From Isoetes taiwanensis (Eukaryota > Streptophyta > Lycopodiopsida > Isoetales > Isoetaceae), in NCBI GenBank assembly GCA_021234155.1, contig JAJEKV010000073.1, positions 5,798,001 to 5,862,000 on the forward strand: DNA of 64,000 nucleotides. The letters run 5' to 3'. The translations under genes were made by a program, and so were the position numbers. This document shows, one piece after another, positions 1 through 13,100 of the stretch. Below the pieces are notes generated by a model. The model did no database searches and was not told the origin of the DNA. It saw nothing but the letters and a program-made list of their open reading frames with translations. Numbering within the stretch: the first letter of the stretch is position 1; each line of letters begins with the position of its first letter.

Positions 1-1239
1 AGTAAGTCAATATTTAAATCATGCTCTATATAACCAAACAAAGTTTACTATGATGATCTTCACCAGGTAACTTTGATTATGGTTCTTACCTTCACCGTTT
101 CTCCATATTTACTAACTCCCCACCCTTCATTAATCCTCAAGACTCATGTCACACCTTGACCTCCACAACTCCTTGTTTCAATGCCAAACGTGTCACCTAC
201 ATAATAAAAACAACCTTTGATACAACCTGTAGATGCGTGTTTTGATGATCTATACTTTCACCAATATCCTTTCCACAGCAAAAGTAATGTGGAGGAGTCA
301 GCTTTCACTTCCATCTTTTGTTCAAATTTTTAACCATGCAGATGAATGCCTCTTTTGTCTCTGGTGAAGATCGATCATACAAAAATATTAAATGTGTAGA
401 CGAACACCTCGCTTTCTCCTTGAACCTTTGTCGCTCCGCACAATCCTTCTTCCGGGATGCCTCAATAGAGAGTTAAGACTCAATACAAAAACAAAAATAC
501 ATGGTTAAAATGTAATAATAGAAATGCAGTAATAGAATAGAAAATAATAAAACAACAAAAATAACCACGTGCCCGTGCTGGGTAGACCTTTCCATTCTTC
601 TTCTAGCCTAATAAAAAGATAAGTATAAGAAACAAATCAAATATGTTATAAAAATAGAAAAAAAAGCTAAATTACCTCAAGAATAAATCATGTTGTCATC
701 TTGTTAAGCTCGACCAGATTCAAATTTCTTCTCAATTGGAATATATTACATCCATACCAGTGTCTTTTCCACTCATTTAACCTTCTTCTCTACCAAAGTT
801 TGTTAACAGCCCTGATCGATCCGATCAGCCACTCTCAGCTTCGCATTTGTGTTCTCGCCAAGATAGCCACTATCTTTAGGATCATATTCATCTTTACTAC
901 TAATATCGGCCAAACTCTCACAGATATTTTTGGCTTCTTCAGCGTAATGGGATCTGTTGGCATTAGCACAACTATTTCTGTGCAATGAGCTGAATGTTGG
1001 CCGAAGAGTCACCCATGCTTGCTATTATGATGCATGTAAACTATTATAAAATAATCCCACCATAGATATTGTATTAATCATTTATAAACCTGTTTCTTGC
1101 AAAGTATAAATAACCGCAAATAAAAACAGTAAGCATGTGTTACGTAATAGAAAGAACATAAATAAAAAACAGAGCTTTTTCAATGAAGAACACACACAAT
1201 GTTGATATTTGTCGTCAAACAAACTTCACTGGCATTCTT
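1..1239. other. intergenic, no gene seen
   Basis: This stretch is AT-rich with short scattered open frames on both strands. None has a recognisable motif, a run of codons longer than about 95, or convincing splice signals. I see nothing to annotate. Confidence 0.6.
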
Positions 1240-1830
1240 AGTCGAGATTCAAGAACAAAGACACAAGTATAAAAGACATGCAAACCGTAAATACTAAATA
1301 TATCATTTATAATATTTACCTAAAGAAGATTACTAGGAAAAAACACCTCGCCAGCCAAGGAATTTTTCGTCGCAACTCAAGAATACCTTTCACCGCAAGT
1401 AATACCTCATCGCCACAAGTAATCCCACAAGTAATACTCCATCAAGAAGTAATACTCACCTAGTAATACCTCACCGTAACTGGCAGACAATTTCATCGCC
1501 ACAAGTAACTAACCTACCAACCAAATACCTAACAAAGAATATAAAATATTAGCGATTTCGATGACGTAAAATAAATCTTCAATCTTACCTTCCACCGTAA
1601 TCTAAGAAAATCGAACAAGAAGCGCCGTATGTAAAAGTTCAAGATTCTTCAAGAAATCTCAAGAAATCGAACAAGAAGTTGCCGAAGATAAAATCAGCGA
1701 TTCTTCAAGAAACTTCAAGATACCTTCATATCTACTCTCGCCAGAATAAAAGAAAATCGAACAAGGTCGCCGCAGGTAAAAAGCTCACATTCTAACAAAC
1801 TTTCGCGAACTCTCGATTTTTTGACAAATC
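1240..1830. repeat. degenerate short-motif repeats
   Basis: Two short-motif families recur here. A CAAGTAATAC-like unit, often next to CATCGCCA or CTCACCG, recurs between about 1395 and 1520. A TCAAGAAATC / ATCGAACAAGAAG unit recurs between about 1605 and 1770. The copies are irregular in spacing and diverged, so this looks like decayed tandem sequence and not a coding region. Confidence 0.5.
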
Positions 1831-2218
1831 GCGTCTATCATCAAGCAAGACCGCCTCATTTAACCAATTAGAAGGAGTAGGACTCCGTACTCAAAACAAC
1901 AAAACTCCAAGAACTCTAAAAGACTTGAAGGATTTTTTATTTTAACAAAATCCCATCAACACTAACCATGATCTACTCCGAAGCAGTTTACAAATGACTA
2001 AGATCGTCACGAATCAAACCCGAGCAAAAATTTGACTAACTTAATCCCCCTTTACGGATACGCAGGGATCTATTTCCCAAGCCCGCCACTAATATTCCTC
2101 GGCGGGTTACCAGCCTTCTACGAGCACTTCATGGCCTGTCGCTCGCGGCGCCTGGTGGCGCCACAAATTTCCTCGGTGGAAAACCCTCGGACCATATATT
2201 CCCTATTACATAATATTT

Positions 2219-2309
2219 TTGTGGAAACCCTTCCGTGCTCAATGGAAACCCTTCTGGATTTCACGGAAATTTGAAAGGGTTTCCAGATTGAAATTTGGAA
2301 GGGTTTCAA
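2219..2309. repeat. inverted-repeat cluster (GGAAACCCTT / AAGGGTTTCC)
   Basis: Two copies of GGAAACCCTT (near 2221 and 2242) are followed by two copies of its reverse complement (near 2274 and 2299). The block can fold into a hairpin of roughly 90 bases. It may be the remains of a small inverted-repeat element; no target-site duplication was identified. Confidence 0.5.
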
Positions 2310-2604
2310 ATTTTTTTTTACTAACCCCAATCGGGGGGAGATAGTGTGAGCGGAACTTATATGCAAATGAAGATAAAGAAATAGATAAGAGGAAATATGG
2401 GCACCTATTACGAAAAGTGGGGTTTTAACTGACCCTCCAAACCTATTAAAAATGATAACATTTTGGAGTTTTTAAGGTGTCCAACGCCAAAATATAACTT
2501 GTAGTGTGTTCATAAGCATACATCTATACTATGTCACAACACCATAATTGTATGTGCCATGAGAAAGATTTAGAAAAGTAATGGTAGTATTTGGCCTAGG
2601 TGTA

Positions 2605-3070
2605 GGGCTTAAAGGAAGGAAGGAAGGAAGTTACTTTATCTGTTCATCTATATTCAATCTATCGCTATGGACCCATTAAAAACGAAGAAGCGATTTCACG
2701 CCCGGATTAAAACCCCACCGGTTAAGGGTTTTCTCGAGGGAAAACCGCGGGCAGCAATCAGCCTATCAATAAACCGCGGCTAATCGCTATAAACTTAAAC
2801 ATCCCAATATATAGCCATGCACCACCCCGAGGTGCTCAGTCGTTTAATACCAGCAGGGTAAAGGTGACGGCGGTGTCCGCACTTCCCGGATGTATGACCC
2901 TGGGCACGATCGACGGTGTGTTCATCGAATGCAAGGGCACGTACCAAATTGGCATTGGCGGGAGCGATCGTCCGAACTGACCGGAATCTCGGCAACTCGA
3001 AAGGAGACTCATCCTCAAACGACCCGCTTGAAGGCAAAGAGGCAATTTTGGGCTGCGATGAACAGATAAC
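2605..3070 (-). mobile_element. 5'-truncated LINE, 3' end
   Basis: Read on the minus strand, a CpG-rich segment (about 2800-3060) runs into the same terminal layout seen in the LINE at 7690: a GGGGTTTTAATCC stretch, a GGGTCCATAGCG box, then a (TTCC)n tail at about 2608-2630. The coding part has no long open frame. It resembles the C-terminal end of the neighbouring GC-rich LINE. I infer a short, 5'-truncated copy of the same family. Confidence 0.6.
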
Positions 3071-4494
3071 TGAACAAAAAATATTTTATAAGCAAGAAAT
3101 ATTTTAAGCCCAAATATGATTAAATGGTCAATATAATGAGTGGCTTTAAAACTAGAAAAAAAGTGGTGGATGGGCCATAAATGACTAGAATGGCAAAAAG
3201 CAGCGTATGGAAAAGGTGGGTGAGAAAAAAGATTGCAAAAATAGAAGATGTGGTAAAAAATAAAAAGGTGGACGTGGCAATAGTTCTAAGAAAGGGCAAA
3301 CAACTTTTTCTTTTTGTGCTTCTTTTAAAGGCAAGGGATTACGGGCAAAGACTTGGCGCGAGTAGGGATTGGCTTAACTTCTCTGCTTTTCCTTCATCGA
3401 GTATAGGGTAACTGGACTTGGGATCTTTTCGTTTTGGCAGGCAATTTCGACCGAAGAATGTACCGGAGCAAAATTCCCAAGGAACATATTCCCAAAGCTG
3501 GGCCAGAACATAAAGGAGGACCGCATCTGCTACTCCATATAATATCATAACCCGGAGTCAATGATCCGCTGATTTTTGTCCGATTCCCAACCGGCAACGA
3601 TGATGCAGAACGGCGAACTGAACCCGCACTTTGTTCTGGACGATATCGTGATCGCGAAGCGACAGCGCACCAATCGAATAGAATGTGACCCGACATGAGA
3701 TTACGGTAATAATAGAGGGGCAATTTTTATCCTTTTTCATATGTATACTAGGGGTCATAGAGCTTTTGATGTTTTTTAGTTATAGAACCATACCTTAACG
3801 GTCAAATTTGCTCATCGAACACTTATATTAGGCTTCTTTTCGGGCTACTCTATGCACGCAGGTGGCATATCCCATATAAAGAAGGTGCATCCCCCGGGTA
3901 TGACGCCTCTTCTTTTTCTTACTTTACTCCTTCCATTTTTTCTCTTTTTTGAACTTTTCTCCTCTTTGCACAAGAACAAGAAGCCTGTTTGTAGGTTTGG
4001 AGCAGAGTATGGCAAAAAGTGAAGCTTTAAACTATGGCGGATCTCTGAAGCATGAACAGAGGAAGGGTTTACATGATAGATAGAAGAAGGATGCCGGTAG
4101 GGGCTACTGTGATTTTATTTGCAAAACAAAGCATTGAAAATATGATTGTATCATGAAGCTTGAACCCTTTTTTGGTTCTTAATCTCACTATCATTCTTCT
4201 TCGGATCTGGCAACAGAACAATAATAGGGCTTGGAAGCACATCACAGATAGAGCAGCAAGCGAATCTTTTCTTGCTTGTAGCAAACATCTTGACATTTCC
4301 TTGCAGAAGCAAACATTTTCTTGGAGGGCCGGCATTGTTGGCTCTCCAAAAAAATAGCCAAGAAGTATCTTGATTTGTCTTCTTTCTGCAACGTCTACAG
4401 GCATCAATATTATTTTGTCTTCTTTGTGTAGCGTTTCACATCCTTCACAATTTCTTTCCGAATAGAATTCGGAGCATGGATCCTCGATATGATC
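3071..4494. other. intergenic, no gene seen
   Basis: No reading frame here carries a recognisable motif. A moderately CpG-rich patch lies at about 3560-3680, but I could not assign it. The rest is AT-rich. Confidence 0.5.
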
Positions 4495-4735
4495 CCCATA
4501 TGAGGATCAAAGACAAAAATCAGTAACTTCAAAGAATCCAACTTCATAATGATAGGGATTTTCCTGCCTCCCCCACATCATTCAATAGTGTGGCAGATTG
4601 TGGGTGTAAGAAGTATGGAATGAATGGACATGGGAAAGAAAATTTACAAGACGGAAGGAATGTAACAAAAGAAAAAGAAAGCAAACAGAGGCACAAAAAT
4701 GAATATGTGGACAATAGAAAAACAAGGTGTGGTGC
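4495..4735. repeat. dispersed repeat, copy 1
   Basis: About 240 bp shared with 17403-17640, from ATGAGGATCAAAGACAAAA through GTGGCAGATTGTGG to GAATATGTGGACAATAGAAA. Identity is high along the whole length with small indels. Neither copy has a long open frame. This is a family of unknown class. Confidence 0.75.
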
Positions 4736-5811
4736 ACGGAGGGTTGCCCTTCAGTGGCCCTATATTTTCATGTTTTTTGTTTGTTCGATCATAACAAACA
4801 TATCTAATTCCATTTTAATTCGTGTAAGATAAGCGTGATACCCAGAACTTACACAAAGCCTTTGTAACACAAAGTGCTCCATGTTGCTCTCAACGTATAA
4901 GGCCCGGTGATTTTTCTGCCGAATCTTGCCATAAAAAATTAAGTCTGTGTAGCCAAAGATAGCTCATAGAGCATGCATTCATACGCCCCTTAACTCTGTT
5001 GGAAGTTAGTTGATGCAAAGGCCCATAATGCTCTTTAACTTTGAATCCTAGCTAGATATGTTTGTATTTATAAGGCAACCATTAAGAGCCTAATTTTTCC
5101 TAAGAGCCTGGAAAAGTAAAAACTCAACTTAGGAGTATATTTTACTTAGTATCTAATAATGGAAGTTACATATCAGAAAAGAGTGAGCCGAGTAGAAATC
5201 AAACAGAAGCCAAGATGTTTTCATCATTAGCTCAAAGGAAACAACGGATCTTGGTTATTTAGAAGATCATCTCCAACATCACATACAACGGGCTAGTTAG
5301 ATAACCAACCCAACATAAAGTGTCATAATTGCCCAAATATTGGACAGTTATGAAGAGGTGACACTCATCTTCAATAACTCCTATTTGGTCAACATTGGAA
5401 GATTTTGTTCCCTCGCTTCTTCCAACACAAGGTAAAATGTTAGTTATATTTTAAATTTATGTGGAGGTGGTAACGGCAAGAGATGATTAGTATAAAGTAA
5501 GCATGGTTCGGACGTACTAGTTTTGTAGAAATTTAATTGGCACATTCCAAGAAAGCAAATTTGAGGGTCTACATGATCAAAAAACTTCTCTTTCAAAACC
5601 CATCTTTTTCATGCTCAACTTTAGAAAAAAAGAAAAATGGAAAAATCCAAAACGCATGCTAGGGTTGTGGCTGAGCAAATTAAAGGTTTTTACAAATTTT
5701 GTAGTTTAGTTTTGAATTGGCTTTGAGTAGTCCAACTCTTTTTCTTATTCTCTATTTTGTGCTTTCTATTAAAGTTTACAAAAAAGGTAAGCAAGAAAAC
5801 CTTTAACCGAC
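4736..5811. other. intergenic, no gene seen
   Basis: AT-rich sequence with no motif-bearing frame, repeat array or RNA gene that I could identify. Confidence 0.5.
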
Positions 5812-6275
5812 ATCCCATCGATCCGGTGCCTCTGATCGAATTTAGAATGGGGCTAGCATGTATGTCTTAGGCGTAATGCATGCGGTGGCATGCCTTCGGT
5901 TAGACGCTATATTAGGGCGCAGGGTTCTTCATCAATCGCCCATTGAAATCATGCAGGGAGGGGCTTCTCCCGCTGATTGACCATCTCTATATTTCTTTTC
6001 ATGCCGGCATGTCCCCTTTCTGCCTTGCCTCTTCTTTAGCTATAACTTTGATCTTCGCCCTCAATCCCGCTTTTGATAAGGGAAGTTTCTTCTTCTATTC
6101 CGAGGTTTTGCCACTATAGCCCCATCATCCCATCGATCCGGTGCCTCGATCGAAATTTAGACGGGGCGAGCATGCATGTTCCAGATGGCTGCATACGCGG
6201 TGCATGCCTTCTCTGGTTGGGAGATCGCTATATATTAGGCGGTAATTCTTCATCAACGCTCTCATCGGCTGCTCC
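5812..6275. repeat. diverged direct-repeat pair, about 310 bp apart
   Basis: A block starting CCCATCGATCCGGTGCCTC occurs at about 5814 and again at about 6127. Both copies continue through a GCATGCATGT-like stretch, a GGTGCATGCCTTC-like stretch and TTCTTCATCAA. The copies are clearly related but carry many substitutions and indels. No coding potential is apparent. Confidence 0.7.
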
Positions 6276-7689
6276 TCTTTCTCTCTCTCAGCATCTTATT
6301 TCTTTCTTTGAAACCCACCCTCTTCCCCTTAATTGTTTATCAGATACGCTCGCACGCTGTGACCAGCCCCTCTATTTGAAGAGGTTTTTGTTTATTGTCG
6401 CAGCACGCTGGTGGATCAGCCCCTCCACTTTGGGAGGTTTGTTTTGTCACATTTTTTCTAAGGTTATGATGTGCGTGTAATGTGCTATGCTTTGAAAATG
6501 AATTTCTCCATCTGCGGGTTTTGGGGCTTACTCGCCTCTTTTACGCTTTGTCCAAGCTCCCTTTGCCGGGCCGCTATCACTAGGGTTTTCTCAAAACCCG
6601 GAAGCATGGCTTTTTAATTCTGCGATAAGGTTTCTAGGCATACCAAACCAAACATCTATTAGCATTAGATACTATGGGTCCAAGTTATATAATTGGATTC
6701 CTTTATTTTTCTTCGCGGGTAGTTCAGATGTGCGGCTACCCACTATCCACCATTGTAGAAAATCACTGAGATGAATGAGAAGCCTATCTATGAGGTTTTT
6801 GTCGTTTTCATGCGAGACCCATTCTAGAATGGTTGCACATGGCAAGAGAGCCAATTTAGTGCATCATTTTAATTCAAAAGTTCGTGATAATACAAAAGCA
6901 TTGTTTTGACTATCTCAACAATACAAAAGCTATGTCTAAATGTAATATCTACAAGAGAGGCCATCAAATTCTTGAGATGGACATATTCAGCCAGTTGTAT
7001 ACAACTATTCGATTTATATGTAGCCGCCACTTTTTGTACATGTATATATATTCAATCCTTTCTATCTGGTTATGAAGCTTGTATTTGTAAAAACTCGCAT
7101 AGTCAGAATTTTATTATTCAACCTCATCCATATGAAGTTGTTGAGATTGCAAAATATTGCTTATGGACTAAAAAGTATTTTTTGCTTGAAGAAGTTAGTC
7201 ATTTCCAATACCGAGATGTATAGATCTCTAGCCTATTATACAAGTCCACAATAAAATATTTATCGTCTTGTCAAATATGTGCTTAATAATAATCTTGTAC
7301 ATGGATTGCCTATACATGTTTTACGTATAAATTGCCACAAAGATTTCTCCTCGAACTATCTGCGGTTTTGCTTCTCGCTTGATGTTTTAATATTTGTAGG
7401 AATTATTCCCTTGGCTAATTTTTTTTTAAAATCCTATATGGTTAGTGTTTGACACCTGTATAGTGTATGCCTCTCAAGGCAAAGATACATATATTGCATA
7501 CATGAAACCTATGCCGTAAATGCTCATCTATTGTAAATGTTCATCTTATATTATAGGCCCTTGAATTTTGGAATATCCTGGCCCATCCCCCCTTTTATGG
7601 TTGGGATCAACGTATACATATATCTTGTATACTTGTATTTGCTAGTAACCCATGGATTTGAGCCATGGTGAAAGCCATTGTTTTTACTG
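6276..7689. other. intergenic, no gene seen
   Basis: AT-rich with several short open frames of 60-105 codons in overlapping frames. None shows motifs or splice sites that I trust. Confidence 0.5.
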
Positions 7690-10600
7690 CCATAATTGGT
7701 AGGAAGGAAGGAAGGCATTTTATCAGTTCACTTTAGAGACCAACCGCCTATGGGACCCACATAAAGCTGCTGTTGTGCTGATTACTACCCTGATTAAAAA
7801 CCCCCACCCCGGCGGCTTTGAGGAAAACCGTAGCAATCACTGACAAACCTTCCAATATAATGAAATGTATACCCAGATCAGAAGTGCCTCATCGCCAGGC
7901 AGTCAAAGGAAGGGCAGGTCACAGATCTCGCACTTCCCGAATAAAGCCCCGAGTATCGCATCATCTGCGGTGTTCATCAAAGAAATGTAGGGCAAGTCCG
8001 CCGCATTCAAGGGAAACATATTCTGCCCGGATCCCACCGCACGTCGGACAACTCCGAAAGAGACTCTACCAATGGCACCCGCTTGATGCGACCTACGTAG
8101 CCTGCTCCTGTGGTTCTAACCATATGTCTGCCTCTGATGCGAGATGGTGGGTACTGTGTATGGTCGGAGGCAATAGTTCATGCTTTTCGTACCGGGAATG
8201 TAGGTAGAGGCCAAGGCCCGCCAACGCGGGTTGATGTGCTCCTTGTAGGTCAAGCTTTGACCGCTTCTAGAGCTGCCGGGTCCTGTAGAGTTGCCAAGGA
8301 AGTAAGCGCCCAGATACTACTTGGACCCTTAGGCCCAATATGTCTTGGTGACGGTTCCTGGGTATACATATACCGAGGAATACCGAACGCTACGTAATAG
8401 AGACTTCCATGTTTATACCGCCAAACGAGGGCATGCATCCCTTCAACACATCGCCTATCCGGCAACTTCATCCATCTTCATCTAACAGCCCGAGTCAGTC
8501 ATGGCTCATTGCCACAAATAAGCCGTGCGGAGCCGCAGCATCACCCCATAATCCACTTTCCTCAAATAGACGATGTGTCTATCAAGGGCCGCCACTTGCT
8601 GCTAAGAATCCGCCTCGCAGCAGATCCGATAGGGATTGAAGGCTTCACCCCGAAGTGCCCGTGGCAAAATGCCTTCGCATCTGCTCCAGTTCTGGTCTCC
8701 TGGCAGTCGCCAAGAGACCGGCCCCAAAACTCGATCCCAAGATGTGGCGACAAAGCTCAACCAAGCCTCAAACAGATGTGACCGATGGCCCCAATCATAG
8801 AGCTCGCCGGGTGATCAAGCAGGTTCTCAGCATGGTATAAAAGCTTTCCGTGCCTTGCCAGTTCAAAGAAGGATGGACGCCCCGTACAGAGCTGCAGGAG
8901 GGGAACTCCCCAGGGTAGCCTCAGGGTGGGCGACCTCCACAGTCGCCCCGAGAAGGGAGTGCCGTGAGGCGCGGTGGCGCAGAAGGAGGATATGAGAACC
9001 ACCGGGTTCCGGGCGATTCACGCAAGACAAGTCCAGTCCGGGCATCGTACCTAGGGGCATCCGTGATGAGACTCCGTGATAGCTTCCGGGTGTGGGCCGA
9101 AGGTCAACATCGTCCGGCAGAGATGAGCCGCTGATGACCTCGTGCAAAAGTCGGGGATGCCATCCCCCATGCTCGGGCAGAAGCCGTAATTTAACCGGTC
9201 AATGTAGAGGCCAAAAGTGTTGGTGAGGGGGGCAGTTCTCGGCTGACCCCGACATTTCATCGGGTGAATGCTAGTCTGTTTACCGCAAATTTCGCCAAAA
9301 CAACTCTCATACGTACCGTATATGCATTCTCCTCGCGACGTGCAGCCCCGCTGGACGCATCTGGCCCATAGCTTTGCCGAGGGATCAGACAAAAGCTCTT
9401 CGCTGGTCCACAAAGCAAGAATATGTCCGCCGATGGTTTCGGGCCGCCTTCACTCAGTGCCCGCAGCGGTAAAAGATATGGTCAATCGCTGAGTGGCTGG
9501 TCTAAAGCCCGGGCTGTGAGGCTCGCGAGATTCCGCCGCCTTCCGCCTGGTCAATCGCCGCCGAGAATGCCAGCCAACAATTTGGCAAATACTAAACTCC
9601 ACTATGATCGTCCGGTAATTACGGGATGTGGGTCACGCCTTTAATGGAGATAACCCCGCTTGTGGTCCATTGTCGGGGAAACCTTCCCAATGCTCATGAA
9701 TGCAGTGAGGACGGCACTAGCCGCCTCGCCTATTTGAGTAACTCTGGCCCGCATACCATCACCGAGTCACCGCTTCCATAGCCGCCGTACCAAGGTGTGC
9801 CCTCCACAACATCCTCCTCCGCGAGAACCAATGGGGCCATCCCGTGGGGGTATAGCGCATTTCGGCCCCTCGGGTGGGTCATAGAGCCGCCGCAAGCAAT
9901 CGTTCCCACCGCCGTGTGTGATGTCACCAGAGGGTCGGGCTGGCCTCAAGCACTCGCCAAAGGTTCAGGATGGCGTCCGCAGTCGCAATGATCTCCCCGA
10001 TGCCCGGGTAAAGGCATCGCGCCTTCGTCTCCTTCATACGGCATCATGAAGCGCCTCGCGAAGCCGGTACCGGATCCGCATCGTGGCCAGAATGGGCGCC
10101 AGATTCTTTACACTGCGATCAAAACCACCGTTACGCAATGTTGTTGTCCCCGAAGGCGACGCTGGGTGTTCGCCATCAGTCTGGCCGCATCTCGTAATAG
10201 CGTCTGGGCCAATCGTCCGTCTGGCCGCTTCTAGTGTGGGGTCCGCGTAATTGCCGGAAGGGCGCTCCATGAGCATCTCGGGCGTAGTCCTCCGCTTGGC
10301 GCAATCCGCCGCAATCGGTGATGGCGAGGGTCGTATAGTGGCTCCGCGCTGCTGCCATGTCCAGTCAGTGGGAGGTGATCTGAGCTCAATTCTCCTCATC
10401 CCATCGCTCTGCGCTCCACTGGAAACGACTGATGAGATGGTATATCTTGGCGCAACTACGCAGCACATAGTCCACTACACTAGACCTTCCTCTCGATTGT
10501 CTGCCTCGCAGGTGCACTTGTGAGAAGCGCCACCGACAAAGCTACTGTGTTCATCAAGTCAAAAGTTACCACATAGCAGATAAATCGTCACAAAGCAAGC

Positions 10601-11090
10601 GGTAATTCGGCGACGGCCCCATCGTCAGGCTGTGTTGCCTTCAAGGGACGAAGCTGCAGTGACATCGCCGCCGAGGGGTCAAGTCTCATGGGTTGCCTTA
10701 CTCGGTCTCGCGTATTGAAATCCCTTTACAGCGACCTAATTCTACCCAATCAAGAAGCCGCCGTATGTCATCATATAGACGGACATATGTTCATCCTATC
10801 CGCATCGAAGTGGTTGGCGGAGTAGAAGGTGCTCTTCGCGTGAGGGAAATAACAAGCGCCGTAAAACCAGGTGCCAATCATATTATGCACCACTTCCACC
10901 CACAAGTACCTAAGCAGGTTCCGTCATTCTCGAGGGTAACCGAATGTGCCAGCTGTCCCAGAGTAGCAAGCAACTCCCACCATGACCCTCCGCCCCTGCA
11001 TGTATTGAAGACGAGAAATGTTGGTAAACTTATCGTGCCTATGCCCTGCAGATGCCTCTCGCTTGTCCAACTGATGATTCGCTTATTTGG
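7690..11090 (-). mobile_element. decayed GC-rich LINE (non-LTR retrotransposon)
   Basis: A sharply bounded CpG-rich block. On the minus strand around 9190-9410 several frames together show a reverse-transcriptase trace: VDQRRAFV (family FVDFxKAFD), LWARCVQRG, YESCFGEI, FGLYIDRL (after the usual GCPLSPT position) and, near 9110, DDVDL (YADD-box position). The frames alternate, so the copy carries many indels and stops. Its 3' end lies at about 7690-7810, with GGTTTTTAATC, a GGGTCCCATAGGCGG box and a (TTCC)n tail. The 5' limit is set only by the return to AT-rich DNA near 11090. It is not functional. The clade cannot be settled by eye. Confidence 0.7.
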
Positions 11091-12359
11091 GATCCGCTAT
11101 TTGATTTATTATTTGATTTGTTCATGCTATAAATGACGCTTTGTATATATACAAAGTATACATGATGGAATAAAGAAATACGATAACAACTCGACACATA
11201 CACACATTGCTCGAATTTGCTTCCAAAAGCCGCTGGAAGACAATTCACGAAGTTCAAAAACGTTTATCAAGTATCGCCTCGCTATGAAGAACTCGCTAAG
11301 GCAAAGTAAAACCACATAAAAACACAAAGAAATGATGAAGAATATGTGCTTTGTGGACTTTTGGATCCCACCACTTCAATCTTAATGAGATAAGATAGGA
11401 GAGAAGATGTTGTTATTCAAAGGCATTTTGTCCACATAACAACACCTATCAATCGCTACTATGATGGTCTAACAAAAACGTTCATGCGGCTCTAATAAAG
11501 CTTCTCACAATCACCTGCATGCACCGACCAGTTTCTAAGGTTGTCGAAGAGCAAAGTTCTATTTCTAAGCACACACAATTATAAACCTTAATGTATACAT
11601 GGTTAGAGAAGGCTACAAGAAGACGGGAAGAATAATCAAGTTTCAATAACATCAATGCTATCCTGTCCTCGCTAATGAGACACACTAAGCTTCACCACTT
11701 CTCATTTCCCTTTGTGTCGCATTTTCAAAGAAGCAAAAATGAACCAGAACGAAGAGATCTCAACGACTCGCATAAATAACACACACAAACCATAACCAAA
11801 CTGCTTGTCCAAAAGAAAGTACTACCTTCAATCGGGACAACCAAGTATTATTATGTTCAATGCACAGAAACTAATGCTTTATTTCAAAATTTAGCTCTTT
11901 CTAACAGAAATACGTTACCACATTTTCTTGACAACTAATATTATTATTATTATTATAACGAGCTTCACCATCTCCAACAAGGAGAGGATACTTTGTCCAA
12001 AAGATCAGCTCATAAGAACTACTTGGTAGCCTTATAAAGAAATCAAGATACTATGCAAGTCACACATGTGTTTAAAGCTTATGTAAATCACTCAAATAAG
12101 TCCCAAGTTAGTCAAAAGGTGTGTTGCTACAGCATTCTGTATGTTACCTGCATTCACCAAGTTGAAGGTCGCCTAAGGATAACATTAGAAGCCAGGCACC
12201 ATTTGCTGATAAAACCTGCTAAACCACTAACCCAAACCGGTTTACATATTCAACTGGCGAATGTAAATGGCGTGGCGGTTTACCTCTCCAGATAAATCTT
12301 AGTATCGGCGGCGGAAAGGAAACATACACATGTTGACAATATTCGTCCCGTAGCAAAAT
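11091..12359. other. intergenic, AT-rich
   Basis: No gene seen. A short ATT microsatellite lies at about 11938-11956. Confidence 0.5.
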
Positions 12360-13100
12360 GGAAAAGGCCAACACTAAGATACTGAAAAACTTTGTAAGTA
12401 TAATGCTATGAATCGAAGAACATAGAAGCATGAAGAGATATTGAGGATAGATATTGGAGTGCACTTTTTAGATCTGGTTACTCCGCACAAAATGCACTCA
12501 GGTGGCCATTCAAAGCCATGGAACTAGGTCCGCACAAAATTGAGCAAAGCATAGAGAAAGGAAGAAAGTACGAGAAGAAGATAAAATACGAAAGCGCGAA
12601 GTCGTTATTTTTTCAAGCGGGGAGGCATTTTCGTTCCTTCTCGAAGAGGAGGAAAAAGGGGCACCGCAATATGCGGAGCTAAAACCAAAATGTCATAGTT
12701 CTAAGAGGAAGCTCCATAAAGCCGACACTAAGATACTAGAAAAACTTTGTAAGTAAATGAATACATAGAAGCATGAAGAGATATTTATGATATTGAGGAA
12801 GAATGTATAAAAATGCATAAATACATTCAAAGCCATTGAACTAGGTCGGTCACTTTTAGATAGGAAGAAAAAAAGTCACGAGGAAAGAAGATGTACCAGC
12901 AAAAGTATAATTTTTCAAAGCCGAGGGGTCGTTCCTTCAAAGCTATGGCACTAGATCCTAAACCAATGTCATAGTTCTAAGGGAGGGAGAAGCTTTATAG
13001 TACTAAGAGAAACTTTGTGCTGTTTGAATGCGGAAGAGATATAAAGCATAAATAGATATTGGCTAGCGACTTTTAGATCATTTATTAGCATATAATGCAC
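12360..13100. repeat. diverged tandem array, about 3 units
   Basis: The unit core is ACACTAAGATACT, then GAAAAACTTTGTAAGTA, then AGAAGCATGAAGAGATAT. It recurs at about 12372, 12722 and, more diverged, 13000. Between cores there are shared pieces such as the CACTTTTTAGAT stretch and GGGTCGTTCCTT-like sequence. The spacing of roughly 300-350 bp suggests an old tandem array. No coding potential. Confidence 0.6.

Noticed and set aside
2219-2309. Telomere-like AAACCCT strings
   Set aside because: The unit is GGAAACCCTT in an inverted arrangement, not tandem TTTAGGG.
6073-6480. 135-codon plus-strand open frame
   Set aside because: It spans one copy of the 5812-6275 repeat pair, its partner copy does not keep the frame, and no motif is visible.
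7818-11136. Many open frames of 60-147 codons on both strands in the GC-rich block
   Set aside because: They overlap in all frames and none carries a complete domain. The only motif trace is a frame-hopping LINE reverse transcriptase on the minus strand, so they are by-products of GC-rich composition.
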